The notes under the pieces are model-generated. The model was given only the letters and a program-made list of their open reading frames with translations. It ran no database searches and was not told the DNA's origin. A program made the position numbers and the translations under genes. From Pontibacterium granulatum (GTDB lineage Bacteria; Pseudomonadota; Gammaproteobacteria; Pseudomonadales; Balneatricaceae), in assembly GCF_029961155.1 (NCBI RefSeq), contig NZ_JASBRH010000007.1, forward strand, positions 124,001-188,000: a DNA stretch of 64,000 nt, written 5' to 3'. Positions 42,449 to 51,256 of this stretch are shown here, in pieces. Position 1 is the stretch's first letter. Each line of letters begins with the position of its first letter.

Positions 42449-44056
42449 ATGACGTTCAGACCACTGGTCCGGTCCTGTCTGTTTACCTTGATGTGTGGCG
42501 TGCTATCGGTCGAAGCGGCCGAGAGGGTGGCGGACAGCTGTCTAGGGGCATACGGCAAGCAGGCGTATGCGACCGCTGCGCAGGTGTGTCGTAAGGAAGC
42601 CGAACAGGGTAGCGAGGCGTCTGCGTTTACCTTGGCAGTGTTGTACGCCAAAGGTTTGGGGGTGAAGAAAGATTATGCCCAAGCGATTACCTGGCTAAAG
42701 TCAGCCGCGGAAGCAGGGCATTCGGGGGCTGCCTATAACCTTGGCGTGGCCTATACCCGTGGCGACGGTGTCGAAGTGAATCTTTCGAAGGCCGTGCACT
42801 GGTTCAAGCAAGCGGTTGCATTGGGTAACCCCTATGCCCAGCGGGACCTTGCATCTTTGTATGTCGAAGGGCTCGGAATCGAGAAAGACCCAGCCCAGGC
42901 ATATCTGCTGTACAAGGCATCCGCCGAGCAGGGGATTACAGTAAGTCAGCTCCAGACCGGATTGATGTTGTTGCGTGGTGAAGGTGTCGCACGTAATCCG
43001 GACGAAGCGAAGGTGTGGCTGTCAAAGGCGGCGCAATCCAATGATCCAACCGCGCAATACACTATGGGGCTGTTACTATCAGACGCCGATCCGCAGGCCA
43101 GTGCTGATTGGTACCGTAAAGCCTCCACGCAAGGCAACGGATATGCGATGCACAACCTGGCATTGTTTTACCTCTACGGTCGTGGGGTGAAACAGGATTA
43201 TTCGAAAGCGCTCAACTGGGCAGAGAAGAGCATTGCGGCGGGTGTTTCCGAGAGCAAAGGCCTGCAGCAGCAAATCTTGCAGTTGATGGGGGAAAATCGT
43301 CCCGAACCCCATCAGTACGTCGTAGTACGTGACGCACGGTGGCTTGAAGCCAAGCCCGATGAAGACTACCTGATTCAGATCTCCCGTCAGGACAGTGAAA
43401 AGGCCGCATACGCCTACCTGGAAAAGCACAAAGTGACGGGCCCGATCGGCATTTACCGCGAAGCGCTGGCTGATAAAACAACCTACATCGTAACCTACGG
43501 TGACTACCGGGATCTGAGCTCCGCCAAGGACGCAGTCAAATCTTTGCCGGAGGGAGTGCAGCACTACAAGCCCTGGGTACGCAGTTACCAGAGTCTCAAG
43601 CAAGTGCTGGCAGAATCACCACCTGCCCAGAAGCTCAAGCCAGAGGTTGTTGCTGACACATCTGTAAGATTTGCCGCGAAGAAACCGGTTATGGCTGCAA
43701 CTGTCGCGATTGAGAGCACTGGATCAACCGGTCGCCAACCAGCGAGTTGGTTGCTAAGTAAGCCCAAAAACGCAATCGCCATCCAATTGATGGCGGTGCC
43801 AAGCAGTCGGGAGCCTGAGATCAAGTCCTATCTTAAACACCATGGGCTCGTGGATTCCGCAGTGTATTACGAAACCCAGCGTGATGCCGGGCCCTACATG
43901 GTTGTGGTGCTGAACCGAGAATTCAGTTCTGGTTCGGAAGCCAAGGATGCGGTAAAACAGCTGCCTGCCGCCGTACAGCGCTTGAGACCCTGGGTGCGCA
44001 CGTTTGGCTCGCTGCAAAGTAAATACCGTCAGTTAGGACAAGGCACAGCGCAGTAA
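42449..44056 (+). CDS. exported Sel1-repeat protein with two C-terminal SPOR-like domains
   Basis: 535 aa. Signal peptide 1-23. Residues about 30-275 hold six to seven Sel1-like repeats (A...LG..Y..G.GV..D...A..W...AA..G, e.g. GAAYNLGVAYTRGDGVEVNLSKAVHWFKQAV). Two related domains of about 80 residues follow (about 305-385 and 430-515), each ending (V/L)PxxVQxx(K/R)PWVR, which resemble SPOR peptidoglycan-binding domains. This suggests a periplasmic protein at the septum or cell wall. It precedes srkA by 45 bp. Confidence 0.82.
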   Translation: MTFRPLVRSCLFTLMCGVLSVEAAERVADSCLGAYGKQAYATAAQVCRKEAEQGSEASAFTLAVLYAKGLGVKKDYAQAITWLKSAAEAGHSGAAYNLGVAYTRGDGVEVNLSKAVHWFKQAVALGNPYAQRDLASLYVEGLGIEKDPAQAYLLYKASAEQGITVSQLQTGLMLLRGEGVARNPDEAKVWLSKAAQSNDPTAQYTMGLLLSDADPQASADWYRKASTQGNGYAMHNLALFYLYGRGVKQDYSKALNWAEKSIAAGVSESKGLQQQILQLMGENRPEPHQYVVVRDARWLEAKPDEDYLIQISRQDSEKAAYAYLEKHKVTGPIGIYREALADKTTYIVTYGDYRDLSSAKDAVKSLPEGVQHYKPWVRSYQSLKQVLAESPPAQKLKPEVVADTSVRFAAKKPVMAATVAIESTGSTGRQPASWLLSKPKNAIAIQLMAVPSSREPEIKSYLKHHGLVDSAVYYETQRDAGPYMVVVLNREFSSGSEAKDAVKQLPAAVQRLRPWVRTFGSLQSKYRQLGQGTAQ

Positions 44057-44101
44057 GGCGCCGTGAAGATCATTTTTTGCATTTGGTATTAACGAGGAAC
44101 T

Positions 44102-45085
44102 ATGTCCAATAATCCCCATCCGTTCGAGACTCTGACCCCCAGCTTTATCCTGGACGCCATTGAAAGTCAGGGGTACTGGAGCGATGGCCGCAGCTTTCCG
44201 CTGAACAGCTACGAGAACCGTGTCTATCAGGTGGGGATTGAGGATGCTGAGCCGTTGATTGCCAAGTTCTACCGTCCGGGGCGCTGGACCGATGAGCAGA
44301 TCCTGGAGGAACACCAGTTCAGCTTTGAATTGGCGGAGCAGGAGTTGCCGGTCGTCGCGCCACTTGTTAAGGATGGCGAGAGCCTGTTCCACGCCGGTGG
44401 CTTTCGGTTTGCGCTGTTTCCCCGCAAGGGCGGGCACGCGCCGGAGCTGGATAACCCCGACAACCTGTTTATCCTCGGTCGCCTGCTGGGGCGTATGCAT
44501 TTGGTGGGGGCAACACGTCCATTTGAACACCGCCCGTCAATCGATGTGCAGAGCTACGGCCACGACAGTGCCGCTTTTGTCAGCGAACACTTTATCCCGG
44601 CCGAGCTGAAAACCTCCTACGACACGTTGACCCGTGACATCCTGCAGCTGATCGAAGACAAAATTGCGCAGGTGGGTGATGTACGCCAGATCCGTGTGCA
44701 TGGTGACTGCCATGGGGGCAACATGCTGTGGCGTGATGATGCGCCGCATTTTGTGGATTTCGATGACGCCCGCATGGCGCCGGCAATTCAGGATATCTGG
44801 ATGTTATTGTCAGGTGGCCGGTCTGAGCAACTGTCTCAGTTATCGGAGATCATCGACGGCTACAGCGAATTTAACGACTTCCAGCTGAAAGAGTTGCAGC
44901 TGATCGAAGTGTTTCGCACCCTGCGGATAATGAATTACGCTGCGTGGCTGGCCCGTCGCTGGGAAGACCCGGCGTTCCCGCACAGTTTTACTTGGTTTAA
45001 CACGGTAAAATACTGGAGTGAGCACATTCTGGAACTGCGTGAGCAGTTCGCTGCACTTCAGGAACCTGGCTTAACGTTGGTTTAA
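44102..45085 (+). CDS. srkA: stress response kinase SrkA (YihE/RdoA)
   Basis: 327 aa (E. coli 328). A protein Ser/Thr kinase with aminoglycoside-phosphotransferase-like fold, linked to Cpx envelope stress and MazEF-dependent death. Family blocks: NSYENRVYQVGIEDAEPLIAKFYRPGRWTDEQILEEHQF at the N-lobe, catalytic HGDCHGGNMLW (about 201-211) and metal-binding DFDDARMAP. No dsbA follows, unlike E. coli. Confidence 0.94.
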   Translation: MSNNPHPFETLTPSFILDAIESQGYWSDGRSFPLNSYENRVYQVGIEDAEPLIAKFYRPGRWTDEQILEEHQFSFELAEQELPVVAPLVKDGESLFHAGGFRFALFPRKGGHAPELDNPDNLFILGRLLGRMHLVGATRPFEHRPSIDVQSYGHDSAAFVSEHFIPAELKTSYDTLTRDILQLIEDKIAQVGDVRQIRVHGDCHGGNMLWRDDAPHFVDFDDARMAPAIQDIWMLLSGGRSEQLSQLSEIIDGYSEFNDFQLKELQLIEVFRTLRIMNYAAWLARRWEDPAFPHSFTWFNTVKYWSEHILELREQFAALQEPGLTLV

Positions 45086-45182
45086 CCTCGGTGAGACTCC
45101 GCTTTACGCTGGCTTTAGCTAAGCCTAAACGGTAGCATAAGCCACTGATTTTCGATTATTTAATCCCCCGTGATGTGAGCCG

Positions 45183-47267
45183 ATGAGTTATCAGGTACTT
45201 GCCCGTAAATGGCGTCCTAAACGCTTTCAGGAGATGGTTGGACAGGAACACGTCCTGAAGGCGCTGGTGAATGCGCTGGACGATGATCGGTTACACCATG
45301 CCTATCTCTTTACCGGCACCCGCGGGGTAGGTAAAACCTCCATTGCACGTCTGTTCGCCAAGTCTCTGAACTGTGAGACCGGTGTCTCCTCCAGCCCGTG
45401 TGGCGAATGCTCCGCCTGTCGCGAGATTGCCGAAGGCCGTTTCGTTGACCTGATTGAGGTGGATGCGGCGTCCCGTACCAAGGTGGAGGACACCCGCGAA
45501 CTGCTGGAAAATGTGCAGTATGCGCCGACCCACGGCCGCTACAAAGTGTACCTCATTGACGAGGTGCACATGCTCTCCACACACTCCTTCAACGCGTTGC
45601 TGAAGACGCTGGAGGAGCCGCCTCCGCACGTTAAATTCCTGCTCGCGACCACCGATCCGCAGAAACTGCCGGTGACGATTCTGTCCCGCTGTCTGCAGTT
45701 CAACCTGAAGAACATGATCCCGGAGCGGATCGTGGACCACCTGAAGTTTGTACTGGGTGAAGAGAGCGTACACTACGAAGAACCGGCCCTATGGTTGCTC
45801 GCCCGTTCGGCTGACGGCTCCATGCGCGATGCGATGAGCCTGACCGATCAGGCGATCGCGTTTGGCGCTGGTGAAGTCAACGAAGCCGATGTGCGCGCGA
45901 TGCTGGGTACCATCGATACCCGACTGGTCTATCGTATGGTGGAGTGTCTGGTTGACCAGGATGCACAGGGTTTGCTGGATGCGGTGAACGACTTGGCCCA
46001 ATTCTCGCCGGACTACAACACCGTATTGGGCGACCTGATCAGCCTGTTGCACCGCATCGCTGTGGGGCAGGCGCTGCCAAGTGCTGTGGACAACAGCATG
46101 GGCGACAAGGAGCAGGTGCAGAACCTGGCATCCCGTATGCGTGCGGAAGACCTGCAGTTGTTCTACCAGATTGCACTGATGGGCCGAAAGGATCTGCCAT
46201 TTGTGCCGGATGCGCGAGAAGGGCTGGAGATGATTCTGCTGCGTATGCTGGCATTCCGTCCGGCAGGTACTGCGCCTGCAGGGCGTCCGGCGAATGCGGG
46301 TGATGCTGCACAGGCTGCTCCGAGCTCAGCACCAGCGCCTACGCAGCAGCCAGGACCAGCGGTCAGTGCGCCAGCAGAACCACAAACGGCGCCCGTAGCA
46401 GTGCCGGTGCAGGAAGCGGCAAATTCAGCACCGCAGCCAACGCCACAGCCGGAACCTGAGCCGCAAGCACAACAGCCTGCAGCGCCAGCGCCACAGCCAG
46501 CATCTGAGCCTAAACCGATGCCGTCTGCTGCGCCGGAACCGGCACCGCAGGCGATGCATGCGGCACCGCAGCCGCCTGCACACACCATGGATGACGTTCC
46601 ACCGTGGGAAGATGCGGACATCCCAGCGGATGACTACGACAACGGATACCAGGACCTGCCGCCGGCGCAGGGGAGTCAGCCAGGAAAAAAGCCTGAAGCT
46701 GTTCCATCTGCGGCCCCGTATGCGGCCGCTGACCCGGTTGTTGCCGCTCCAGCGCCACTGAGTGAAACTCCGGCACAGGACGGCGCGCAACAGTTGCCAA
46801 CCGACGCAGCGATCTTTGAGCCGCTGAAACACAACCTGCAACTGGCGCAGGACGGTGGTGATCTGCCGCTACAGGCGGACGGTTTGCAGGTGGATCACTG
46901 GGTGCGCCTGGCAAGCATGATCGGCCTAACCGGCATGACCGCCAGTCTGGCTAACAACCTGTCATTGGAAGCGGTGAATGGCAATTCGCTCACCTTCCAC
47001 TACACCGTCGAACAAAAAGCGTTGCTCAACGATGTGCAGCAGGAGCGTATTGTTACTGCGCTCAATAATTATTTTGCAGCCTCCCTTGATGTAGAATTTA
47101 GACAGGATTCGCAAAGCCGCGAAACGCCAAGTCTGTATATGCTGCGTAAGAAACGGGAGCGGCTGGCGTTGGCTGTGGAGTCTATTCAGAGCGACGAAAC
47201 AGTAAAACGCCTGCAAGAACACTTCGATGCCGAGATCGATCTCGCATCTGTAGAACCGATTGATTGA
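45183..47267 (+). CDS. dnaX: DNA polymerase III tau subunit (gamma by frameshift)
   Basis: 694 aa tau. Clamp-loader AAA+ domain: Walker [22 protein letters not shown] (about 44-52), zinc site [16 protein letters not shown], Walker [14 protein letters not shown] motif [10 protein letters not shown]. Domain III ends near 365. A Pro/Ala/Gln-rich linker spans about 365-500, then the tau-specific C-terminus that binds DnaB and Pol III alpha. At codons 501-503 the mRNA has a -1 frameshift site (see the 46669-46729 entry) that would yield a gamma protein of 504 aa. First gene of a run continuing to ycgN. Confidence 0.97.
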   Translation: MSYQVLARKWRPKRFQEMVGQEHVLKALVNALDDDRLHHAYLFTGTRGVGKTSIARLFAKSLNCETGVSSSPCGECSACREIAEGRFVDLIEVDAASRTKVEDTRELLENVQYAPTHGRYKVYLIDEVHMLSTHSFNALLKTLEEPPPHVKFLLATTDPQKLPVTILSRCLQFNLKNMIPERIVDHLKFVLGEESVHYEEPALWLLARSADGSMRDAMSLTDQAIAFGAGEVNEADVRAMLGTIDTRLVYRMVECLVDQDAQGLLDAVNDLAQFSPDYNTVLGDLISLLHRIAVGQALPSAVDNSMGDKEQVQNLASRMRAEDLQLFYQIALMGRKDLPFVPDAREGLEMILLRMLAFRPAGTAPAGRPANAGDAAQAAPSSAPAPTQQPGPAVSAPAEPQTAPVAVPVQEAANSAPQPTPQPEPEPQAQQPAAPAPQPASEPKPMPSAAPEPAPQAMHAAPQPPAHTMDDVPPWEDADIPADDYDNGYQDLPPAQGSQPGKKPEAVPSAAPYAAADPVVAAPAPLSETPAQDGAQQLPTDAAIFEPLKHNLQLAQDGGDLPLQADGLQVDHWVRLASMIGLTGMTASLANNLSLEAVNGNSLTFHYTVEQKALLNDVQQERIVTALNNYFAASLDVEFRQDSQSRETPSLYMLRKKRERLALAVESIQSDETVKRLQEHFDAEIDLASVEPID
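46669..46729 (+). promoter_or_regulatory. programmed -1 ribosomal frameshift site in dnaX
   Basis: The slippery heptamer A AAA AAG (46685-46691) is in the correct phase (ggA AAA AAG). A Shine-Dalgarno-like AGGGGAG (46669-46675) is 9 nt upstream. After a -1 shift the next codons are GCC TGA (46691-46696), ending the protein at once, as in E. coli (GAG TGA). A hairpin GCGGCC (46710-46715) with GGCCGC (46724-46729) lies 18 nt downstream, further than in E. coli. Confidence 0.85.
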
Positions 47268-47284
47268 AATTTGAGGATATCCCC

Positions 47285-47611
47285 ATGATGAAAGGTGGAA
47301 TGGGCAACCTGATGAAGCAGGCCCAGAAGATGCAGGAAAACCTGCAGAAAGCACAGGAAGAGATCGCCAAGGCAGAAGTGACCGGCGAATCCGGTGCGGG
47401 CCTGGTTAAGATCACCATGAACGGTCGTCACGACGTACGTGTGGTTGAGCTGGATGACAGCCTGATGGAAGAAGATAAAGAGATCCTGGAAGACCTGATC
47501 GCTGCAGCGGTAAACGACGCTGTACGTAAGGTAGAAACCAACACTCAGGAGAAAATGGCAAAAGTAACCGGTGGCATGCAGATGCCTCCAGGTTTCAACA
47601 TGCCGTTCTAA
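47285..47611 (+). CDS. ybaB: YbaB/EbfC nucleoid-associated protein
   Basis: 108 aa (E. coli 109). A dimeric DNA-binding protein with tweezer-like fold. [39 protein letters not shown] and the end [12 protein letters not shown] match the family. The chosen ATG 47285 has GAGGA 7 nt upstream; an open TTG at 47264 overlaps dnaX. Position between dnaX and recR is the conserved bacterial arrangement. Confidence 0.96.
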   Translation: MMKGGMGNLMKQAQKMQENLQKAQEEIAKAEVTGESGAGLVKITMNGRHDVRVVELDDSLMEEDKEILEDLIAAAVNDAVRKVETNTQEKMAKVTGGMQMPPGFNMPF

Positions 47612-47614
47612 TCG

Positions 47615-48214
47615 ATGTCGTTCAGTCCTTTACTGCAACAACTGATCACCGCACTGCGCTGTCTGCCGGGGGTAGGCCCTAAGTCTGCCCAGCGGATGGC
47701 GTTTCACCTGCTGGAACGTGACCAGCAGGGGGCGCTGTCACTGGCTGAGTCGCTGGAGCAGGCGATCGAAAAGATTGGCCGCTGTTCAAGCTGTCATACC
47801 CTGTCGGAAGAGGAGATCTGTGAAATCTGTTCCTCCTCCAGCCGTGACAAGGGATTGCTCTGTGTGCTCGAGTCACCGGTCGACCTGTTTGCGGTCGAGC
47901 AGACCGGTGGTTACGGCGGTTACTACTTTGTACTCGGCGGGCATCTGTCACCGATCGACGGTATCGGCCCGGAAGACCTGGGTATTGACCAGTTGCTGGA
48001 GCGGGTACGTTCCGGGGAGATTCGCGAACTGATCCTGGCGACCAACCCGACGGTCGAAGGGGAAGCTACCGCGCATTACATCGCCGAGCAGGTCCGTGAT
48101 CAGGATATCAATGTGTCACGCATCGCCCACGGTGTCCCTGTCGGAGGCGAACTGGAATATGTGGACGGTGGCACCCTAGCGCACGCGCTGGCGGGCCGTC
48201 GCTCACTGCTGTAG
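47615..48214 (+). CDS. recR: recombination mediator RecR
   Basis: 199 aa. With RecO and RecF it loads RecA on gapped DNA. N-terminal HhH ([20 protein letters not shown]), C4 zinc finger ([16 protein letters not shown], about 57-72), Toprim domain ([44 protein letters not shown]) and the C-terminal Walker-B-like region ending [15 protein letters not shown]. Starts 3 nt after ybaB. Confidence 0.97.
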   Translation: MSFSPLLQQLITALRCLPGVGPKSAQRMAFHLLERDQQGALSLAESLEQAIEKIGRCSSCHTLSEEEICEICSSSSRDKGLLCVLESPVDLFAVEQTGGYGGYYFVLGGHLSPIDGIGPEDLGIDQLLERVRSGEIRELILATNPTVEGEATAHYIAEQVRDQDINVSRIAHGVPVGGELEYVDGGTLAHALAGRRSLL

Positions 48215-48236
48215 GGCGCAAGCCTAAGGAAATCGT

Positions 48237-49421
48237 ATGAGTCAGATCCCCGCTGCCTATGATTGGCAGGTGCTGGAAACCTCTGCCGATCAGCCGATCG
48301 TCATCACCGAGAATGCCAGCCTCGCCAAATGGTGTGAGCATTGGCAGACGTTGCCGATGGTGGCGCTGGATACCGAGTTTCAGCGGGTTGAGACCTTCTA
48401 CCCGATTCCGGGGCTGATTCAGCTGGCGGATGATCAGCACTGCTTCCTGATCGACCCTCTGGCCGTCACCGATTTCGAGCCGCTGAAAGCCTTGTTCCGC
48501 AACCCGGATGTGCTGAAAGTGCTGCACGCCGCCACCGAGGATCTGGAGCTGTTCCAGAACAGTCTGGGTGTGTTGCCAGAGCCGGTATTTGATACCCAGA
48601 TTGCCGCAGCGATCCTCAACTGGGGGTTCTCCATGGGTTTGCAGCGAATGCTGCAAACCGTGTTGGGCGTTGAAGTCGGCAAGCACGAAACCACCTCCGA
48701 TTGGTTACGCCGTCCACTGACCGCCAGTCAGGAACACTATGCCGCCCTGGATGTGGCTTACCTGCCAGCGATCTGCCAGAAGCAGAAAGACGCACTTGAA
48801 GCGCGTGGCATGTTAGAATGGCTCCAGCAGGAAAGCGACGCCATGCTGAAGCAGGCGGTTGACGAAGATCCGGACGGGGCCGAGTACTACAAACGTTTCA
48901 CACAGATGTGGACGTTGCAGCCCCACAAGATCGCAGCACTTCGGGATCTGACCGCGTGGCGTGAGCAAACCTGCCGTTCCCGCGATGTACCCCGAAACCG
49001 TATTCTGCGTAACCAGGCCTTGCTGGAGATTGTTAACCAGTGGCCAAAGAATAACTTTGAACTCTCCCGCGTGGATGAGATCAAGCGTGCGATCATTCGC
49101 AACGACGGTGCGCAGATACTGTCTTTCCTGAAAAATGCACAGAAAAGTGCGGAAGAGAACCCGCCCGAGCCGATTCTCCGACCGCTGCCGTATTTCTGGA
49201 ACAAACCGCTGAAGAAGCTCAAAGCGATTGTGCGTGAGTGTGCCGCCGATCTGGATGTGGCACCGGAGATCATGCTGCGCAAGAAAGAGCTGGATGCGCT
49301 GATCCGTTCCGGTCTGGATGACAACAACTACCAGATGCCTGAGGCGGTCAGCCCATGGCGTGCTAGAGCAGTGGGTGAAAAACTGCTGGCCGCCCTGAAA
49401 GAGATTGGGAAACAAAACTGA
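48237..49421 (+). CDS. rnd: ribonuclease D
   Basis: 394 aa. A 3'-5' exoribonuclease in tRNA 3' maturation. DEDDy active site: D-x-E in MVALDTEFQRVETFYP, D in HAATEDLELF, and YAALDVAYL (Y-x3-D). An HRDC domain follows near 215-290 (KIAALRDLTAWREQTCRSRDVPRNRILRNQALLEI). Only 22 nt after recR and overlapping ycgL by one base, so it seems part of the dnaX operon. Confidence 0.95.
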   Translation: MSQIPAAYDWQVLETSADQPIVITENASLAKWCEHWQTLPMVALDTEFQRVETFYPIPGLIQLADDQHCFLIDPLAVTDFEPLKALFRNPDVLKVLHAATEDLELFQNSLGVLPEPVFDTQIAAAILNWGFSMGLQRMLQTVLGVEVGKHETTSDWLRRPLTASQEHYAALDVAYLPAICQKQKDALEARGMLEWLQQESDAMLKQAVDEDPDGAEYYKRFTQMWTLQPHKIAALRDLTAWREQTCRSRDVPRNRILRNQALLEIVNQWPKNNFELSRVDEIKRAIIRNDGAQILSFLKNAQKSAEENPPEPILRPLPYFWNKPLKKLKAIVRECAADLDVAPEIMLRKKELDALIRSGLDDNNYQMPEAVSPWRARAVGEKLLAALKEIGKQN

Positions 49422-49708
49422 TGAAAATTTGTTCTGTATTCAAAAGTTCCCGTAAGGACGAAATGTACCTGTACGTGGACAAACGCGATCAGCTGAAGCG
49501 CGTACCGGAAGCCTTGCTGGAGATGTTCGGTGCGGCTCTGCACGTGATGGATATGCCGCTGACTGCAAAGCGTGAGCTGGCCCGTGTGGACACCGCCAAA
49601 GTGCTGTCTGAGATCGATGAAAAAGGCTTCTTCCTGCAGATGCCACCGCCAAAAGACGACTACATGCTGGACCTGCATCAAGACCGTCCGGAAACCGGAG
49701 TTCGCTAA
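49421..49708 (+). CDS. ycgL: YcgL domain protein
   Basis: 95 aa. MKICSVFKSSRKDEMYLYVDKRDQLKRVPEALLEMFG and the C-terminal GFFLQMPPPKDDYMLDLH are typical of the YcgL family, a small alpha/beta fold of unknown function. The ATG overlaps the rnd stop (ATGA). Its TAA directly abuts the GTG of ycgN. Confidence 0.93.
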   Translation: MKICSVFKSSRKDEMYLYVDKRDQLKRVPEALLEMFGAALHVMDMPLTAKRELARVDTAKVLSEIDEKGFFLQMPPPKDDYMLDLHQDRPETGVR

Positions 49709-50146
49709 GTGGCACACGAGGTTTTCTGGCGCAGTAAATCGCTGGATGCGATGAGTCCGCAGGAATGGGAATCACTCTGCGACGGCTGCGCTTTGTGCTG
49801 CTTGCACAAGGTTGAAGATGAAGATACCCAAGAGGTGTTTTACACCACGGTGGTATGTCACCTGCTCGACTTCGATAACTGCCGCTGTACCCGTTACGAA
49901 GATCGCTGCACACTGGTGCCGGACTGCGTCAAGCTGCGTCCGGAAGATGTGGAGGCGTTCCACTGGTTGCCGCCAAGCTGTGCCTATCGGCTGATCCATG
50001 AGGGTAAAGAACTGCCGGACTGGCACCCGCTGGTCAGCGGTCGTCAGGAGACAGTGATAGAGTCCAACGCATCGGTACTGAGCTACTACGAAGTGAAAGA
50101 CAACGAGATCCGCGAAGAGGATTTTGTTGATTACATTATCGACTGA
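49709..50146 (+). CDS. ycgN: YcgN-family cysteine cluster protein (UPF0260)
   Basis: 145 aa. [11 protein letters not shown] (C-xx-C-xx-CC, about 24-34) and later Cys in [28 protein letters not shown] make a metal- or FeS-binding cluster like UPF0153/UPF0260 proteins. WESLCDGC and [23 protein letters not shown] match E. coli YcgN. Start is GTG right after the ycgL stop. Last gene before the terminator. Confidence 0.94.
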   Translation: MAHEVFWRSKSLDAMSPQEWESLCDGCALCCLHKVEDEDTQEVFYTTVVCHLLDFDNCRCTRYEDRCTLVPDCVKLRPEDVEAFHWLPPSCAYRLIHEGKELPDWHPLVSGRQETVIESNASVLSYYEVKDNEIREEDFVDYIID

Positions 50147-50166
50147 GTAGCGACGATTAGATCCAA

Positions 50167-50205
50167 AACTAAAAAGCCCTGGCTATCTGCCGCGGCTTTT
50201 TAGTT
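50167..50205 (+). terminator. rho-independent terminator of the dnaX-ycgN operon
   Basis: AACTAAAAAGCC (50168-50177 region) pairs with GGCTTTTTAGTT (50194-50205), an 11-12 bp stem with a T-run within its 3' arm. The symmetry means it can also act on the minus strand. Confidence 0.8.
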
Positions 50206-50220
50206 CTGACCGGTGTGATG

Positions 50221-50252
50221 TGTTGGGCAACGCTTGGCGTTGGCCAACCTAC
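50221..50252 (-). repeat. REP-like 32-bp unit, copy A
   Basis: On the minus strand it begins GTAGGTTGG and ends GCCCAACA, 32 bp. It is head-to-head with copy B 21 bp away, so the two could form one large stem. Confidence 0.65.
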
Positions 50253-50273
50253 GGGGAGTGTACGGATCTTATT

Positions 50274-50305
50274 GTAGGTTGGTCTTCGCGCGGCGAAGCC
50301 CAACA
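50274..50305 (+). repeat. REP-like 32-bp unit, copy B
   Basis: GTAGGTTGGTCTTCGCGCGG followed by CGAAGCCCAACA, an imperfect palindrome with the same ends and length as copies A and C. Confidence 0.65.
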
Positions 50306-50325
50306 ATCCCCCACAAGTCTTTCGG

Positions 50326-51054
50326 TTACCCGATCCGCAGCAACTGTCCCATTGTCGCTACATCATCGTTGGTGCTTTCGCTCCAACCGCTGATACCCAG
50401 CTTCTCCAATACCTGTGAACCCTTGTCACACTCCTTCATCGAGAGCAGCACCATCGACAGGCTATCAGCTAGTGCGCGGTGGGACGGTTTTACCAGCATC
50501 TGTGCATACACCCGGTTTAGCTTGCTGCTACCCAGCAGCGAGAGGTTGCCACGTGAAAGCGGGTTCAGCTCATCGTAGAAGTTCTTGCTGAAAAGGGCGT
50601 AGGCTTCCGGGGTGCTCTGCAGCGCTTTCAATACATGCATCCAGCTGTTCTTGCTGGTGACGGCGCCTGGTTGGATCCCTTTCTTCGCCAGCAGGGTGAG
50701 GCCTAAACGAGTGGTAACATTGTTGCCACAGCTAATCACCTCGGCACCCTGCAGGCCTTTCAGCGAAGCGGAGCCGTTCTCCGCATGGGCCGCAAACGCA
50801 ACCTCTTCTGATTGGTTCTCCGGGCGACACACCGGAATATAGGAAGCCTTGTTGGTCAGCAGTACCGCTTCAGTTGGTGGGGCAAAGACGATGTCTGCCT
50901 GATGCATCCGGCTGCGGAAATCCGCCATATCAAAGGCCGTATCCAGACCGATGGTTTGCTCCAGTGTACGGTTGAGGTACACCACAAATTCGTACCAGCG
51001 TTCTGAGTTGTTGGCGGTGTCTGCAGGGGCTACCAGAAGCTTCAGCTTGCTCAT
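50326..51054 (-). CDS. PhnD-like periplasmic-binding-protein fold, no signal peptide
   Basis: 242 aa. Type II substrate-binding fold of phosphate/phosphonate (PhnD) kind: KLKLLVAPADTANNSERWYEFVVYLNRTLEQ, ADIVFAPPTEAVLLT, GLQGAEVISCGNNVTTRLGLTLLAKKGI and a C-terminal HRALADSLSMVLLSM. It begins MSKLKLLVAP with no secretion signal, so it should be cytoplasmic unless the start is misplaced. No permease or ATPase adjoins it. A sensory or orphan role is likely; ligand unknown. Confidence 0.7.
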   Translation of the reverse strand: MSKLKLLVAPADTANNSERWYEFVVYLNRTLEQTIGLDTAFDMADFRSRMHQADIVFAPPTEAVLLTNKASYIPVCRPENQSEEVAFAAHAENGSASLKGLQGAEVISCGNNVTTRLGLTLLAKKGIQPGAVTSKNSWMHVLKALQSTPEAYALFSKNFYDELNPLSRGNLSLLGSSKLNRVYAQMLVKPSHRALADSLSMVLLSMKECDKGSQVLEKLGISGWSESTNDDVATMGQLLRIG

Positions 51055-51256
51055 GGTTGGTCTTCCATGTCTGAGAAAGTCAAAAAGTTGTTAGATCCTA
51101 ACATTAATCCTGCGGCAGTTTGACCTGCGGTTGGTGTGATAATGGCTGGGTTTACTTTGGAACAGCGAAAAAACAATCGCGCTGAGATTTAACGCCCAGC
51201 AACTGTAGTGGCACAATAGCCGGTCTGAATTATCACTCTGGAATTGAAGCCGATTC

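Noticed and set aside
45086-45182. Possible 4.5S or other small RNA before dnaX
   Set aside because: The SRP RNA core (GGAAGGAAGCA-type loop) is absent and no stable structure is evident in the 97-bp gap.
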